Shown piece by piece: positions 1 through 11,400 of a stretch of DNA of 64,000 nucleotides (positions are counted from its first letter, which is position 1; each line of letters opens with the position of its first letter). The stretch is taken from positions 39,413,686-39,477,685 of the forward strand of contig OZ034968.1 of the NCBI GenBank assembly GCA_964030785.1, read 5' to 3'. The stretch comes from Siderastrea siderea. Taxonomy: Eukaryota; Cnidaria; Anthozoa; Scleractinia; Rhizangiidae. Both the position numbers and the translations under genes were made by a program. The notes under the pieces are model-generated. The model saw nothing but the letters and a program-made list of their open reading frames with translations. It had not been told where the DNA came from and searched no databases.

Positions 1-118
1 GAAGACTCATCTTTTTAAGCACTATTTTAATCTATAGTTTTGCTTTATTATTTAGCACTTAGTATTTTAAAACTTTTATTGTGAAGCGCCTTAGAGCTTT
101 TGGATATGGCGCTATAAA
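1..118 (+). repeat. 3' end of a non-LTR retrotransposon (LINE tail)
   Basis: The stretch ends with a GAAGCGCC...GGCGCTATAAAAA signature followed directly by an ATT microsatellite. This is the usual appearance of the 3' end of L2-like LINEs in invertebrates. No coding sequence is left in the window. The family assignment rests on this pattern alone. Confidence 0.5.
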
Positions 119-119
119 A

Positions 120-197
<78 letters not shown>
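119..197. repeat. (ATT)n microsatellite
   Basis: About 26 uninterrupted TTA/ATT units follow the LINE end, consistent with a LINE microsatellite tail. Confidence 0.95.
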
Positions 198-199
<2 letters not shown>

Positions 200-820
200 T
201 TTCGACACTCAATTGATAACTGTTCTAATGTACTGAAGTATTGAGGTGGTGTATTGATTAGCAAGTCGAGTATCAGTGGGACTTAAAGTGGGAGGGTAGG
301 TGCTTCGAGGTTATTCTCTCTTTTCCCAACTAGTTGTTATTTAAAGTGGGCAAGGATGTAGTCTCATCGCATATTTAAATTTCTTTGTTACACTGATTGT
401 TGGACTAATCTCCGTTACCTTTCAGTAAAATCTGGGATTTACCTCGGTGTAAGAACCTGACAAGATTTTGTTTGTTTGTTACCTTTTGTTTTGCTGTACG
501 GTATTGTTTATAGTGTTTTTATTTCCTTTGTTTACGTCATCCGTGAGTTTCACAGGTTCTTACACCGAGGTAAAGCCAAAATCTGCAGGTGAAGTGAAAT
601 ATATGAAATGTCGTATGTGTGAAGAAAACGTGCAGTATTGACAACAGCTTTTCCTTTTCATTGTTTCATTCTTTCTTGCGCTCCCAAAAAACTCCCGCCT
701 TCCTTGCGCTTTTTGAAACAAAAAACGGCTTCGCGGAAAATGAAATTATTCTAAAATGTCTGAGGGCTAAGCATTTTCATGGCGGTTTCTTTATAGCAAC
801 GACGTGAGGAGAGGCAGAAG
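198..820. other. unassigned; contains a 22-bp perfect inverted repeat
   Basis: No gene is recognisable. Positions 438-459 and 553-574 are perfect inverted complements (TTTACCTCGGTGTAAGAACC and two more bases), with a 93-base T-rich loop. Flanking AAAATCTG copies extend the arms imperfectly. This looks like a small foldback MITE of about 150-170 bp. Confidence 0.6.
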
Positions 821-1304
821 ATGGCGAGTCGTCCATTCGCCAAAATTCCCGTTCAACTTCACGATCATCATAAGGTAGGAGTCAGTGTGCTGTAACAAGT
901 ATTAGTATTACCGGAAATCATTATTTCCAGTTGCGCCAATCAGCTCCCATAATCGCGCGTAAACATCCGTTTTGTCATATTTGTTCGTCCTACGTTTTTT
1001 GTATCCATCGAGTCGAGCGAACGCAATCATAACATACCGGTTGTTTGAATTCATTTGGTTTTCTTCTTGGTTTTAGTCTATCCCAGGACCTGTTGCCATG
1101 GAAACCTGTGAAAACGGCAAAGCGGCCGTCTTTACAGTTCTTATGCGATTACCTGGGACCGAAGATGGCTTTGCTCCTGTTGGACAGAGTGGTGTATGTT
1201 TTGCGAGCGTGTTAGGGACCCATGGGGACTCCGTGGGGATCACCCCCTCAGGAAAGGCCACGCGTATAAGAACCCACAAGCGGTGCAAAGGGACCTGCGT
1301 CTAG
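821..1304 (+). CDS. possible two-exon small ORF (821-874 joined to 1077-1304), unknown
   Basis: An ATG in good context (gaagATGG) opens an 18-codon stretch ending at a consensus donor (AAG|GTAGGA, exon end 874). A pyrimidine-rich acceptor ending TTTTAG at 1076 opens a second stretch in the same phase (phase 0) that runs to a TAG at 1302-1304. Joined, they would encode 93 residues with no domain I recognise. The second part is rich in Gly, Thr and Val and does not look like a conserved fold. This could be the 5' end of a gene whose later exons I cannot see, a lncRNA, or coincidence. No homology supports it. Confidence 0.25.
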
Positions 1305-2879
1305 TCTTTATTACGCCTTGGAAACCTCAAACCGCAGCAGGCCAAGATCTTAGTGTGGCGTCGCAACATGGTGTTGGTACAGAAGTGTACTTGTTAAGCC
1401 CTACGCCATAGCGCGCCCTGTGTTTTAGTACACGTGTTTTCCCGAGCTAAATTTCATAGAGATACACAATCCCCTGGAGGTGCGGTGGTTTAGCGGTTAG
1501 AGCGTTGGACTTGGACGAAACGTCTTGAGAAGATTTGGGAAACAGACCCCAAGAGTATGGGAATATGAAAACGTTAGAGAAGAACTAAATGCTCAGGACG
1601 ATGACTGGCATCTAAGCCAGGGAGAATAGGCGTCTATAATACGAAGTAAAGTGTCGGTGGCGTGGGCTACTATCACACATTCCGTGAAAAAAAGTTCCAT
1701 TACGTTTCGAAACGAGCCGCTTCATTGGCTTACATAGGAGGAGTAGAAAGTTGTAGAAAACCCTTCGCCATTAATGTAACTGCAAAGCATACAAAAAAGC
1801 AAAGCATAAAGAAACCATATAGAAGCATATAGAAAGGGATGCAATAATCCCACTAAGAGGTGAATGAGCCCGAGATATCCATCAGAGTTGTTGCCAAGCA
1901 ACATATTACAACGGTCGGATACGAGACAGTGGACAGAGTTATTAGAAGCAAAAGACTTTTTTCTTCCAATAGAGGGTCAGGCTATGGTATCCATTACTTT
2001 CAATGTCCAAAATCGTCTTCGACCCAAACAAAACTTCAAAATTACAGTGTAACTCTAAAGAGGTGAAACTAAAATATCTTTAGTTGTGTTGAAGGCAATT
2101 CCCGTTTGCATTGGTTTGCTTTGCTATGCTCTGTGATTGGTGTTTCGAACACTTGTGTCACTTTCCCAACCAAGGTACGCAAACTGTCAGGTAGATCTTT
2201 TAAGTTAAACTTTTTTTTTGTTTATTATAAATAGAAATCCAATTTTATCGTTGATTTTTATAGTTTTTTATCGAAATTATTAAAATTGAAATGATTGATT
2301 AGAAACATAAACTTCATAACATTCATTGCATAAAATTCATTGCATAAAATTCTTTGTTAAAGAACTACTAAAGAAAAGAACTGTTAAATGCATGGTAAAG
2401 AAGTTAAATTGCAGGCTTAAGCTTATGGTAGACTTCACAAAATTGAAAACAGCGTTGAAAACGCAAGAAATTAGCATAAAGGATCCCTTGTATGCAGTAA
2501 AAATCCGCTTATAGGGACCTGCATTTGTTTCCCAGTCAGCCTGAAATAGGTTATTGTGCTACCTATGTTCAGGAACATAAATCCTTGAAGCCGAATTTTT
2601 CAGGAAGGACGTACTTCAGCTATCAGACTGGAATAGGTTTATTTACTGGGCCAACTTTCCACTTACAGTCTGCGGGTTCTTAAAAGCGGTTGCTACTGTA
2701 TATCGAATCTAGTTGCCCTAGATTCTATATAGTGCCCTGTCAGTGTATGTCGATGTGATCACATCTTTGCGCAACTGCAATTTTGTGATATTGCTAACTG
2801 TAAATAATTGGGGGTGGTGTTCCCCTCTCTCCCTTAAGAAGTTTTTGTTTAGTAAATGTAGGTCCTTCACATCTACTCA
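1305..2879. other. unassigned; weak tRNA-like SINE box near 1480
   Basis: No coding signal is convincing. At about 1480-1512 a stretch resembles the 5' half of a tRNA-derived SINE: a box A-like TGGTTTAGCGG is followed by TTAGAGCGTTGGACTT. No clear box B follows, so this is at best a truncated SINE. The rest is AT-rich with short open frames only. Confidence 0.35.
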
Positions 2880-3095
2880 GCTTCCTCAACCCTCTTGAAA
2901 GTACGTTACGCCGTCTCTGAGTAAGAAATATTTTATTTGTAAATTTGTATAGTTGTTTTATCGGTAAGAAAACGAGATGATAATAAAATAGTGGACGAAA
3001 GATTTATTGAATAGACTAGATAATGTAAAGTTTGTACAGAAATATAGAAACAAAAGAACACAGATGCTTTATTCTTATTGCTCTGCTAGACCTCC
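2880..3095 (+). repeat. dispersed repeat, copy 1 (partner at 53030-53235)
   Basis: The segment shares a colinear run of words with 53030-53235: CTTGAAAGTA, TTGTAAATTTGTA, TTATTGAATAGACTA, GTACAGAAATAT and TTTATTCTTA occur in the same order and orientation. It is an unclassified interspersed repeat. In both copies a short box resembling a tRNA box A follows about 200-250 bases downstream. Confidence 0.6.
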
Positions 3096-3135
3096 TACTT
3101 TGTTGGATAAAAAACACTTTATTAGGCTACGACCA

Positions 3136-3286
3136 GTCTCTCTTTCCTCTCAGGTATAGTCAAGGGAAAAGAATGGCGTGCGGTGAGCCGGTCGTGTACG
3201 GAGCTGGCCCACCACATGTGCTTGACTTTTCTACGCGGCAGTCGATTTTTGCAGCCGCTTTCCTATCCCTGAGAGGAAAGAGAGAC
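3136..3286. repeat. 19-bp perfect inverted repeat
   Basis: GTCTCTCTTTCCTCTCAGG at 3136-3154 is the exact reverse complement of 3268-3286, with a 113-base spacer. It could be a small foldback or the ends of a MITE. No flanking duplication is obvious. Confidence 0.7.
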
Positions 3287-5071
3287 GCTCATAGAGTGAA
3301 CATTTATTGACTTTGTTCTGCATCGGTTGGAGGAGCGCTGGTGAAGTGGTTGGAGTGTTGGATTTTCAGAAGAGTCGTGTTGTTTCCATGATTGCAATCT
3401 CTGCATTAAAAATGTCCGCCCCGTCATTTTAAATGCGGAAAAGGCCCTGGGAACGAGGTTGCCAGGATTGTCCCCTAGACAAGGTAGCCTGCAGGGCAGG
3501 CCTATTTTGCTGGGCGAGCGATGAATAATCCGATATGCCGCCATCTTGGATAATGAAACTGACAGAGAGTTGGGGCGAGTCAAAAAATGATTCCAAGGGA
3601 GAGGACGGTGGGTTTAAAATGGAGGAGGGGGGGGGGAGGGGAAAATACTTTAATAATAATCACTTCCCTTTCTCTTCCCCTCCCCTCCCCTTCCCTCCCC
3701 CTTCGCCGCCCCTCCTCTCCTAGTCCATTTTTTCACTTGCTTCCAAAATGGCGGCCTAAGCGAATCGAGTTTTAAACAAGCGTTCGTTTCGTAAAAAGGG
3801 CGTGCTCTGCAGGCTATAGACGAGGAACTTCTGAAACTACACATTTTCTCTCTCTACCCAGGTTTACCTAGACTTGCCCAAGGCGCTCGTATTTTGGGGG
3901 GAAATTTTTTTCCTAGTTTTTGCTTTATTTGTTTATTTGTTTTTTTAGATAATTGCTTTTTACGCTTCTGTCATTTTGGAAATTACTGGTAAGTTCCTTT
4001 ATAACATTTCTAATTTCGCATTGTATTTTAGACGGGTTCCTAACAGGAGTCAGTGGACCCAGCCTTCCTGTCGACATGGAAACATAGCTTTTGGAACGGT
4101 TGTGAGCGTGCTACATGGCATAGGGCGTGAACAGTGGAGACAAAAATAGCTTTAAACCGCAACTGCTTCGCTTATAGTTTCTTAAATAACTTTTATATTT
4201 TGTTCTCCGACTAGAGACCATCGAGATTGAAAACAAAACAAACAACAAACATGCTTTAAACTACGGCATAAGTTTTGCGGCTGCGAAGTATATAAATTTG
4301 GGCGCTTTGAGGAACGCACAAGACTGTTTTCAGAAGCTTTTCGGGTAAAATAGCTTTAAACCGAAAACTGCTTCGGTTAAAAGATTACTACTTTTGAAAA
4401 CTTTTAGGACAAGAAAATCGAAAATTGCCCAAAGAGATGGAACCCGACAGTCATCTCACTGAAGTAATGCTTGCGCAAATTAGATGCTGTTGTCTTACGA
4501 CTGTGCTTTGACCTACTGTTAAGAATGAACAAACACAAGTAATGGACAGCGAAATCATTTTTGAAAAAGTTAATTGAAAAGCCATAACTCGTGAGTCCGT
4601 CCAAGCAAGTGAAATCGGCTGAGCACATTTAGTCAGGCAGATAAGTGTCAAATCAGGGGTGAGTACTGCACTTTACGATAAAAGCATCAAACTGGGCACG
4701 TTAATACTAGACATCATGGAGAACATTTTTAAGATTGGAGGCAACCGGGATATGCTCCGTATCAGCCAGGAGAGGGTGTTAAAAGTAGTGGGGGTAATTA
4801 TTGAAAATGGCCGCCGCCAGCGATACTTCTTTGGTGTAGAAACATACAACATAATTGTCTTAAACAATGCCTGACCGTAACAATCCACTGAAATACGTTC
4901 AACAATTACAATAATGCTATCAAAATTGGCATAGAAGGTTTCTGAGAATGAAAAATTGAAAAGATAATTCTGAGATCATAATTATGCAAATTAGAAATTT
5001 TAATTAATTCACATTTGATGATTGCATAGTTGTAGCTGACTTTTTCATTACTATCGTCTCAAATTTTACAC
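3287..5071. other. unassigned AT-rich region with local repeats
   Basis: No gene is recognised. About 3625-3720 is a purine/pyrimidine-biased G/C tract. A roughly 55-base stretch at 4137-4190 (AGCTTTAAACCG...) recurs at 4350-4405 in the same orientation. A box A-like sequence lies near 3340. Confidence 0.5.
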
Positions 5072-5158
5072 TTTCTCTCTAACTGGCAAGAGAACTGGTA
5101 ATTGTTCTCTCTAACTGGCAAGAGAACTGGTAATTGTTCTCTCTGAGTGGTAAGAGAA
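5072..5158. repeat. tandem repeat, about 32-bp unit, 2.7 copies
   Basis: The unit ACTGGTAATTGTTCTCTCTA plus ACTGGCAAGAGA is repeated twice almost perfectly, then partly with variation. Confidence 0.85.
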
Positions 5159-7476
5159 TGTACGATACTGTATTATTTTTCCTGGAGGCTGACAAATGGC
5201 CAGAAATGAAAACAAAAAGTTTTCTTGAATGAGGTTAGTTAAAGCGTCTTGACTTGTGCAGTTAAAAAATGGAAGTGCTACTGATTGTCCTATATGTGGT
5301 TAATTATTTATTGTTTATCCACTAGACCAAACACAAGAGTAACTAAACAGCTATAGAGGCCTATTGCAAATAATTCCACTGTTTGAAGAGGATATGGTTG
5401 ATACCGGTGGCCATCTTGGGTGTTACCTAAATGTACAACTCACTTGTATTGCTAAAAGCATGTGGAAATACATATTTTTTTGTATGCAGCGATTCGATTC
5501 CGGAACTTGTACAAGAAAACATACTACAACCGGATATGCAGATTTATTCCTGAAAGCATTAAATGCCAAGGAAAACTTCCATGCACAACCGGTTAGCACT
5601 CGTACTCTATGTGTTAGTTCCAAAGGCATCGCATCTAAGGTACAAAATTCTCGCAGCGCGAAACCGAGCTGCGCAGAGTTGTCGCACCATAACGATTGCA
5701 ATAACATTTCTGGAAGACGGAAGGAGTTCGACATCCTGGCCTGGGATAGCTTGTTCAATCCATCGTTAAAGGACACTTCTGTTGGAAGACTTTATTCTAT
5801 ATCCTAGAATTGCAACGAGGTACGTGTTCTTGGTTTGCACCTAGATGCGACAATAATGCCTGAACTATCTATAGAGTTATACTGTTAACAAATTATGCTA
5901 CTTCATACCGCAGACAGTGACTGGTTTCAGACGATGTTTGAAGTTGATATCGGCTAAAAAACTGGAATGCGGACATGGACGTTTACTCGGGGACTTTATG
6001 TAACTCACGTGGTTCAGTACGTCAAACAATAACAGGTGCGATGCGTCATGTACTAGATGCGGCACCATGCCGTGTTTTACGGAAAGAAGAAGGTGCATAG
6101 CTAGAACACTATAGAGTATGCTCATTGATGCTACATGTATGCTCGCATTGCATATGCTTGCATAGACAATGCGCGCAATACATAGCAGCACACAGACTGA
6201 ATTCTTCCAAGCTTAAAGAATGAGAGCTCATCGCTACTTCCAGTATCTGATGACAATGTGAATAATGCAAGAAAAACGTTTTTAAGAGAAGTTGTTAGAA
6301 AATATACTACTTCATCTGCACATGCAGAAGTCCCTTCCGTAACCCCTCATTTAGACACTGACAGGGTAAAAAGCTGGCTGTTTGTGGGCCTGATGCTCTT
6401 TGATTGCTTAACTGCCCAGTCCAACAAAATTCGGTTGTATTTAACTGAACGAACCAATTAATCGTGAGCTGTAAAGGCTATGGACGACGGAGTAAATTTG
6501 CCAATGAAAAACTGTTTTGGAAGTTACTGTGCTGGTGTCGTGACTGTAGGTGACTTAAACTGATGAGAATGGGAAATAAAATGAGAAATGACAATAAATA
6601 GCGCGTGTAGTAACGTGTTTCTACGTTCTTTAACTGCATCATAGTTCTGCTGTGAAACAGTTAAACAGGTAAGCTTGAAATTGGCCACTGAAATTATTGA
6701 GCAGAAAGCGAAATTGTGGTTGAATGATTCGACCAGTGTAATTGAATTAATTAGATATTTAATTTGCATAATTTTGACCTAGAATGAAACGAGACCCCTT
6801 AATTCAGTTAAATCACCCCCCAAAATGTTAATGTTTTGTTTTGATGGAACATTCAACAAGCAGACATAACTAAAATGACAATTCAACACTGTATTGAGTT
6901 AATTTTGCTTCATTTTCCCAATAATAGTCTTTATAGTCTGAATGGCAGCCATATTGAAAAATCCCCCCCCCCCTTCCCAGCTGACACAGATCCTATCCAG
7001 ATTGCCTCTAATCTTTAAAACATTCCCTACAATACCTAGTATTAGTGTGCCAAGTTTCATGCTTTTATCATAAAGTGCAGAATAGTTTCACCTATCTGCT
7101 AGACTAATTGCAAATATTCAAGACTACATCTGTCTCAAATCTGAGCGCGTTTTCTAATAATTTTTTGGAGTCAACGTTAACATAAAACAATAAGTAAATG
7201 ACACATATTTAAAGAGATAAAATAAATTCCCATTTCAAAACGTAATTTCTTTGCCCGTAATGCTCAAAATCATGGAAGCTTACCTTAATTTTAAAAACTT
7301 CACTTACTCGGTTTTTTCAGAACAGGACAAGCTCTCCACCGTGACGAAAACAAAGATATAGTCCTCGAAGGCAAATTTCCTAACCTGAACGTTTCCCTTT
7401 TCACCAAAAAAGACAGCTGAATATTATTTTGAACTTTTTTTTTCCATTTATAGATATTAGATATGTTTTCTCATGC
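5159..7476. other. unassigned
   Basis: No domain, splice pattern or mobile element is recognised. The longest open stretch (5364-5807, + strand, 147 codons) has a composition unlike a protein domain. A poly-C run lies near 6963. Confidence 0.4.
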
Positions 7477-8137
7477 TTAAGGACGTTCGCGCGAAAAACT
7501 TCTACAACACAGAATTTTGTCATACTTTGGTTACAGTCAGATAATGAGTTACCTATGTCAGAAATGCAAAAAGATTGGGGGGTCACCGATTTCGTTTTCG
7601 AAATAAAGCGCGTGGAAAACTACCCCAATTTGAAATCGATCCTCGTAACTCGACATGACTCCAGTGCTTGTTAGTTGAAGAATATTAAAAATGATTCGCT
7701 TTAGACCGACTTTCTTAGTCAAATTATATTTAAGTGGGTCTGTTAAGTAAATAAATTGAACCAGTGTCATCCTTTTAGTTAAACTCAACCTCTAAGATGG
7801 ACTTTTGCGAACACCGTGCAGCTACAATAATAGCAGAATTTGATGATGCGAGGGCAGAAAAGCTGAAAAAAGTCGAACTCCCACAACACAGATTTTCTTT
7901 AGTTTTTCACAAAACGCAGATAATCGACAAAGAAAGTGAACTATCAAAAGAAAATATGGGGTACCGAACATTTAAAAGAGTTAAATCCGTGCATAGATAT
8001 AAAAAGCCCACTAGCGATATATATCTCCACATTTCTTCAACAGCACGCGCCCTCAATGCATGACGTGGCATGACATTGCGACGTAAACTGCGTGCGCAGT
8101 GAGGATGCGCAGAGACAATTAGCGCGAACGTCCTTAA
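7477..8137. mobile_element. TTAA-flanked MITE (piggyBac-type target), 653 bp
   Basis: TTAA at 7477-7480 and at 8134-8137 bracket a non-coding element whose ends are inverted complements: GGACGTTCGCGC inward from the left and the same from the right. Perfect TTAA duplication is the target preference of piggyBac superfamily elements. No transposase is encoded, so it would be non-autonomous. It shares GGGGTCACCGA and TGCGCATCCT words with the TTAA element at 13179-13788. Confidence 0.75.
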
Positions 8138-8597
8138 AACTTCAGTACTGTCGAACAATCGTTTGCTAAATAAGCGTAACAAATCCCTTTTTCAAAAACA
8201 ACGATGACCGTGTGATTTCCCGCTAAGAAAAACGCTGGTTGCCAAAAAGCACCGCGTGATTTCCTGCCAACAAAATATGGCATTCTCCTTCCCACGTCGG
8301 GTTGCCTTGGAACTCCCCTTCCCCTCCCCCAGAGTCTGTGCAGACGTGCGGGTGGGCGTACACTGACATCAGAACCAAAATTTCTCGCGTCGATAGGTTA
8401 CGAGATTTTCTTACCCATGGTGCTTCGCTGGCGTGCTTCGCGCGCTGGAGCTCCGCTACTAGAATAGGCTGTGGGAACCTAAAAGAGGAGAGCTAATTGC
8501 ATATTGTGTTTAATAGAATCGAGCTGACTGTATTAGCAACGGCCATTAGTTCTAAACGATGTTGCTGCAAACTAAAGGCTTTCAAAAAATATAGTTA
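8138..8597. repeat. dispersed repeat interrupted by the mariner
   Basis: From about 8465 to 8597, and again at 10059-10130, this matches 10605-10815 in the same orientation (for example GGGAACCTAAAAGAGGAGAG and GCAACGATG-rich words). The first 320 bases hold CT-rich sequence without a recognised feature. Confidence 0.7.
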
Positions 8598-10058
8598 CAG
8601 GGTGTCCCAAAAGTTCGTTCCTCTTATTTCATGCGCCATAACCTTTGATCGAAACTTTATTTTTACATGAAATTTCTACAAATATGTTTATTACTCTATC
8701 GAGTACATGTCTTTAGAAGTTTAATATCTGGCATGCCCCCCTTTGTTTTTATCACATTCTGTAGCCGTTGCGGCATGGAGTGGGATAAGTCATGTAGCGT
8801 GGAGAGCAGAATATTCTTCCAGGCTTGTTTGAGCCGTCTTTTCAGATCCTTCATGGTCTTAGGAGTTGGGTCTTTGTAGACAACTTCATCCATTATGGTC
8901 CAAAGATTCTCTACGGAGTTGATATCTGGCGAATTTGGAGGCCAGCTCGTTTTCTCTATAAAATTTGGCAGGTTTCTTTTGCACCATGCTTGGGTGGCCT
9001 TGGCTGCGTGTGCTGGCGCCCCGTCTTGGACGAACGTCATGTGTCGATTGGAACTGAACAGTTTTCGTTTGTCTATTGCTTCATTCACATTTTTACGGCG
9101 AAGGAGAGACTTCACTTCTTTCCCTAATATGTTGTTGATGTAGTATTTGGCAGTCAAAGTCTGTCCTTGGGGCATAAAATGAAGCTCAGTAAGACCGCGG
9201 CCTGTCATTCCGCCCCAGATGATCCATTTTGAGCTTTTTTTCACCTGGTATGCAGGAGGAACTTGGCTCTCCTGAGACCCCAAAACAATATCATTCTTGG
9301 GATTAGGCAGCTGAAACAAATATTCTGGACATTCGTCCGTAAAAAGAAAATCATCCCATTCTTCTGTAGTAAGGTTTCTGTACTACCTAGCAAATTTCAG
9401 GCGAGCTGCACGTTGCTTGGCGGTAAGTAGAGGTTTCTTTTGCTGTCTCAGCGGCCTCCAACCTTCGCTTTTCATGAACCTCCAGACGGTGCTTTTTTCC
9501 CCCAACAAGGCCTTTGCTTGCTAACTGTTGTGAGAGCTGCCTCGTCGAATTTCCCCTTTTGTACTTAGCTTTCTTCAGAACTATTTCAGCTGCTTCATTC
9601 AGGACTTTCGGTCTTCCTCTTCGTTTCTTGTCTTCGAAACCTTCATTTCTCGACGACCATTTTACTACCCAACGTTCGGATTTTTCCAGTTTTTTAGCAA
9701 TTTCTTTTACTGATAAGCCAGTAGACCTAAGTATAAATGCTTGGGCTCTCAAGTAGCTGAGCTTTTTTGCGTTAGGAGGGTTCATCTTTCACGATAAATA
9801 ACAATAAACGAGGAAAGAGTGCTAGCAATGCCAGCTGCAAAATACGAAAAATATTTGGCAGGAAATATACACGCGCTCGCGCACTTTTGGCGGGAAAATG
9901 CGCAAATTTAATATTCGAGTCAAAAGATGGCACAGCAAATTTGTAACATTTAACTAGATTGAAATAGACAACTTTTGTTGGAAAGATTTGTTTATCGAGT
10001 CTAATCGTACTGAATTACAGACCTACAAAGCAGAGGAACGAACTTTTGGGACACCCTG
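8598..10058 (-). mobile_element. Tc1/mariner DNA transposon, DD37E-type, 1461 bp
   Basis: The element has perfect 27-bp terminal inverted repeats beginning CAGGGTGTCCCAAAAG at 8598-8624 and 10032-10058. It is flanked on both sides by TA (8596-8597 and 10059-10060), the standard Tc1/mariner target duplication. The same host sequence without the insertion is present at about 10730-10745, so the boundaries are certain. The transposase lies on the minus strand and is broken. Perfect termini beside a lightly damaged gene suggest a fairly recent insertion. Confidence 0.95.
8696..9785 (-). pseudogene. mariner transposase, DD37E, broken by one frameshift and one nonsense codon
   Basis: The start is the ATG at 9785. 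The first 90 or so residues form a helix-turn-helix DNA-binding region (LSVKEIAKKLEKSERWV) with a basic RRGRPK linker. The catalytic domain shows FLFTDE (first Asp, about 9345), FVQDGAPAH (second Asp) and SPDINSVENLW (Glu). I count 37 residues between the second Asp and the Glu, hence DD37E rather than DD34D. Lesions seen: a frame change near 9500 in a C/T homopolymer run, and an in-frame TAG at 9383-9385, probably from CAG. All three catalytic residues survive, so this is a young pseudogene of a family that cuts and pastes DNA at TA. Confidence 0.9.
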
Positions 10059-10159
10059 TAATCAGATCGCCGGATTGAAAACTAAATTGTCTGGAATTAG
10101 TTTCTAAAGAAGCTGTAATGCTGCTTCGATAACAACAAAATGGTAACAATAAAAATGCT
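10059..10159. repeat. right part of the repeat split by the mariner
   Basis: ATCAGATCGCCGGATTGAAA immediately after the element continues the repeat cut at 8597. The contiguous, uninterrupted form is at 10605-10815. Confidence 0.8.
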
Positions 10160-10911
10160 TTGTTTTCTATCACCAACTCCCTTGCTAAAGGTGGTCAATC
10201 AGTCAGGAGAGGAAGGAAGAAACAGGATAATAAATTCCCACAAATAAGTCGAACTATTACAAGCCTTGATTTTGCTACCATCACGACTAAAAGTTGGCAA
10301 TTATGCAACAAGCCGACTAGGGGTGTCAAAATCTGGAACATCCGACTGAGTTTGTTCTAAGGATCCCACAAAAATGAGATAATATGGAAATTATAGTTTG
10401 AAAAAGATACCGAGAAGGAGAGATAAGGGAGCTCTGTCTCTCCTCAGTCTCTCAACCCGCTTTATCTTCTCGTCCGCTGTCAGTGCTTTCCATGTTTCGT
10501 CGACATTACGCAGTTTGCATTTCATCAGTCTCTTCTGGTCGCTTACTCTTAGAAGTAAGCAGAAGAGACGGCTGATATTTAGGTTACGTTCCTTCTAAAA
10601 TAGAATGTGGGAACCTAAAAGAGGAGAGCTAATTGCATATTGTGTTTAATAGAATCGAGCTGACTGTATTAGCAACGGCCATCAGTTCTAAACGATGTTG
10701 CTGCAAAATAAAGGCTTTCAAAAAATGTAGTTAATCAGATCGCCGGATTGAAAACTTAAATGTCTGGAATTAATTCCTATACAAGCTTTAGCGCTATTTC
10801 GATGGGTTAAAATAAGGCAAATTGGCCACTGTAAGGAGATCCAGACACTTTTGATCTTTGTTCATTGTAATTCTGCAGCAGACTCAACACAAGCACCAGA
10901 GAGGAAAATTA

Positions 10912-11002
<91 letters not shown>
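10912..11002. repeat. (AAT)n(ATG)n compound microsatellite
   Basis: About ten AAT units run into about twenty GAT units. It sits at the 3' end of the minus-strand LINE fragment, matching the TTC/TTA tail of the partner copy at 33874-34010. Confidence 0.95.
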
Positions 11003-11004
<2 letters not shown>

Positions 11005-11009
11005 AAAAG

Positions 11010-11400
11010 TTCTTGTGTGCGCGTTTAAAATTCTACAAACATTAAAAAAGCTTACAAACATGGGCAATTACAAACATTAAAAAATAAATAAAACTAATAC
11101 TTATCATTGAAAAGATAAGTTCTAAGTCTCTTTTTAACAACAGTTTATGATTCCGATAGTTTACGAATGCCAGCAGAGAGTCCCAAAGTTTCGGGGCAGA
11201 AAAAGAAAAAGCCCAATGGCCATAAACGGCTGTCGAAACATTGGGTATTTTGAGGAGTGAACGATGAGAAGAACGAAGGAGGTGTGCTGGTTCATAGACG
11301 TGGAATAGAGAGGATAAGTAAGATGGACGTTGACCATTAAGAATTTTATCAGATAAAAATAAAATCTTAAAAATAATTCGAGATTCAACTTAAAGCCAAT
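11010..11400 (-). pseudogene. LINE ORF2 C-terminal fragment
   Basis: Read on the minus strand, this matches the + strand fragment at 33430-33720 and encodes the decayed end of a CR1/L2-type ORF2. The recognisable part is the region after the reverse transcriptase (family pattern: RSS..PN, then WN.LP). It is frameshifted and has no catalytic part. Orientation and tail agree with a 5'-truncated LINE. Confidence 0.6.

Noticed and set aside
5364..5807. 147-codon open frame
   Set aside because: No domain, no splice context and open frames on the opposite strand; looks like chance.
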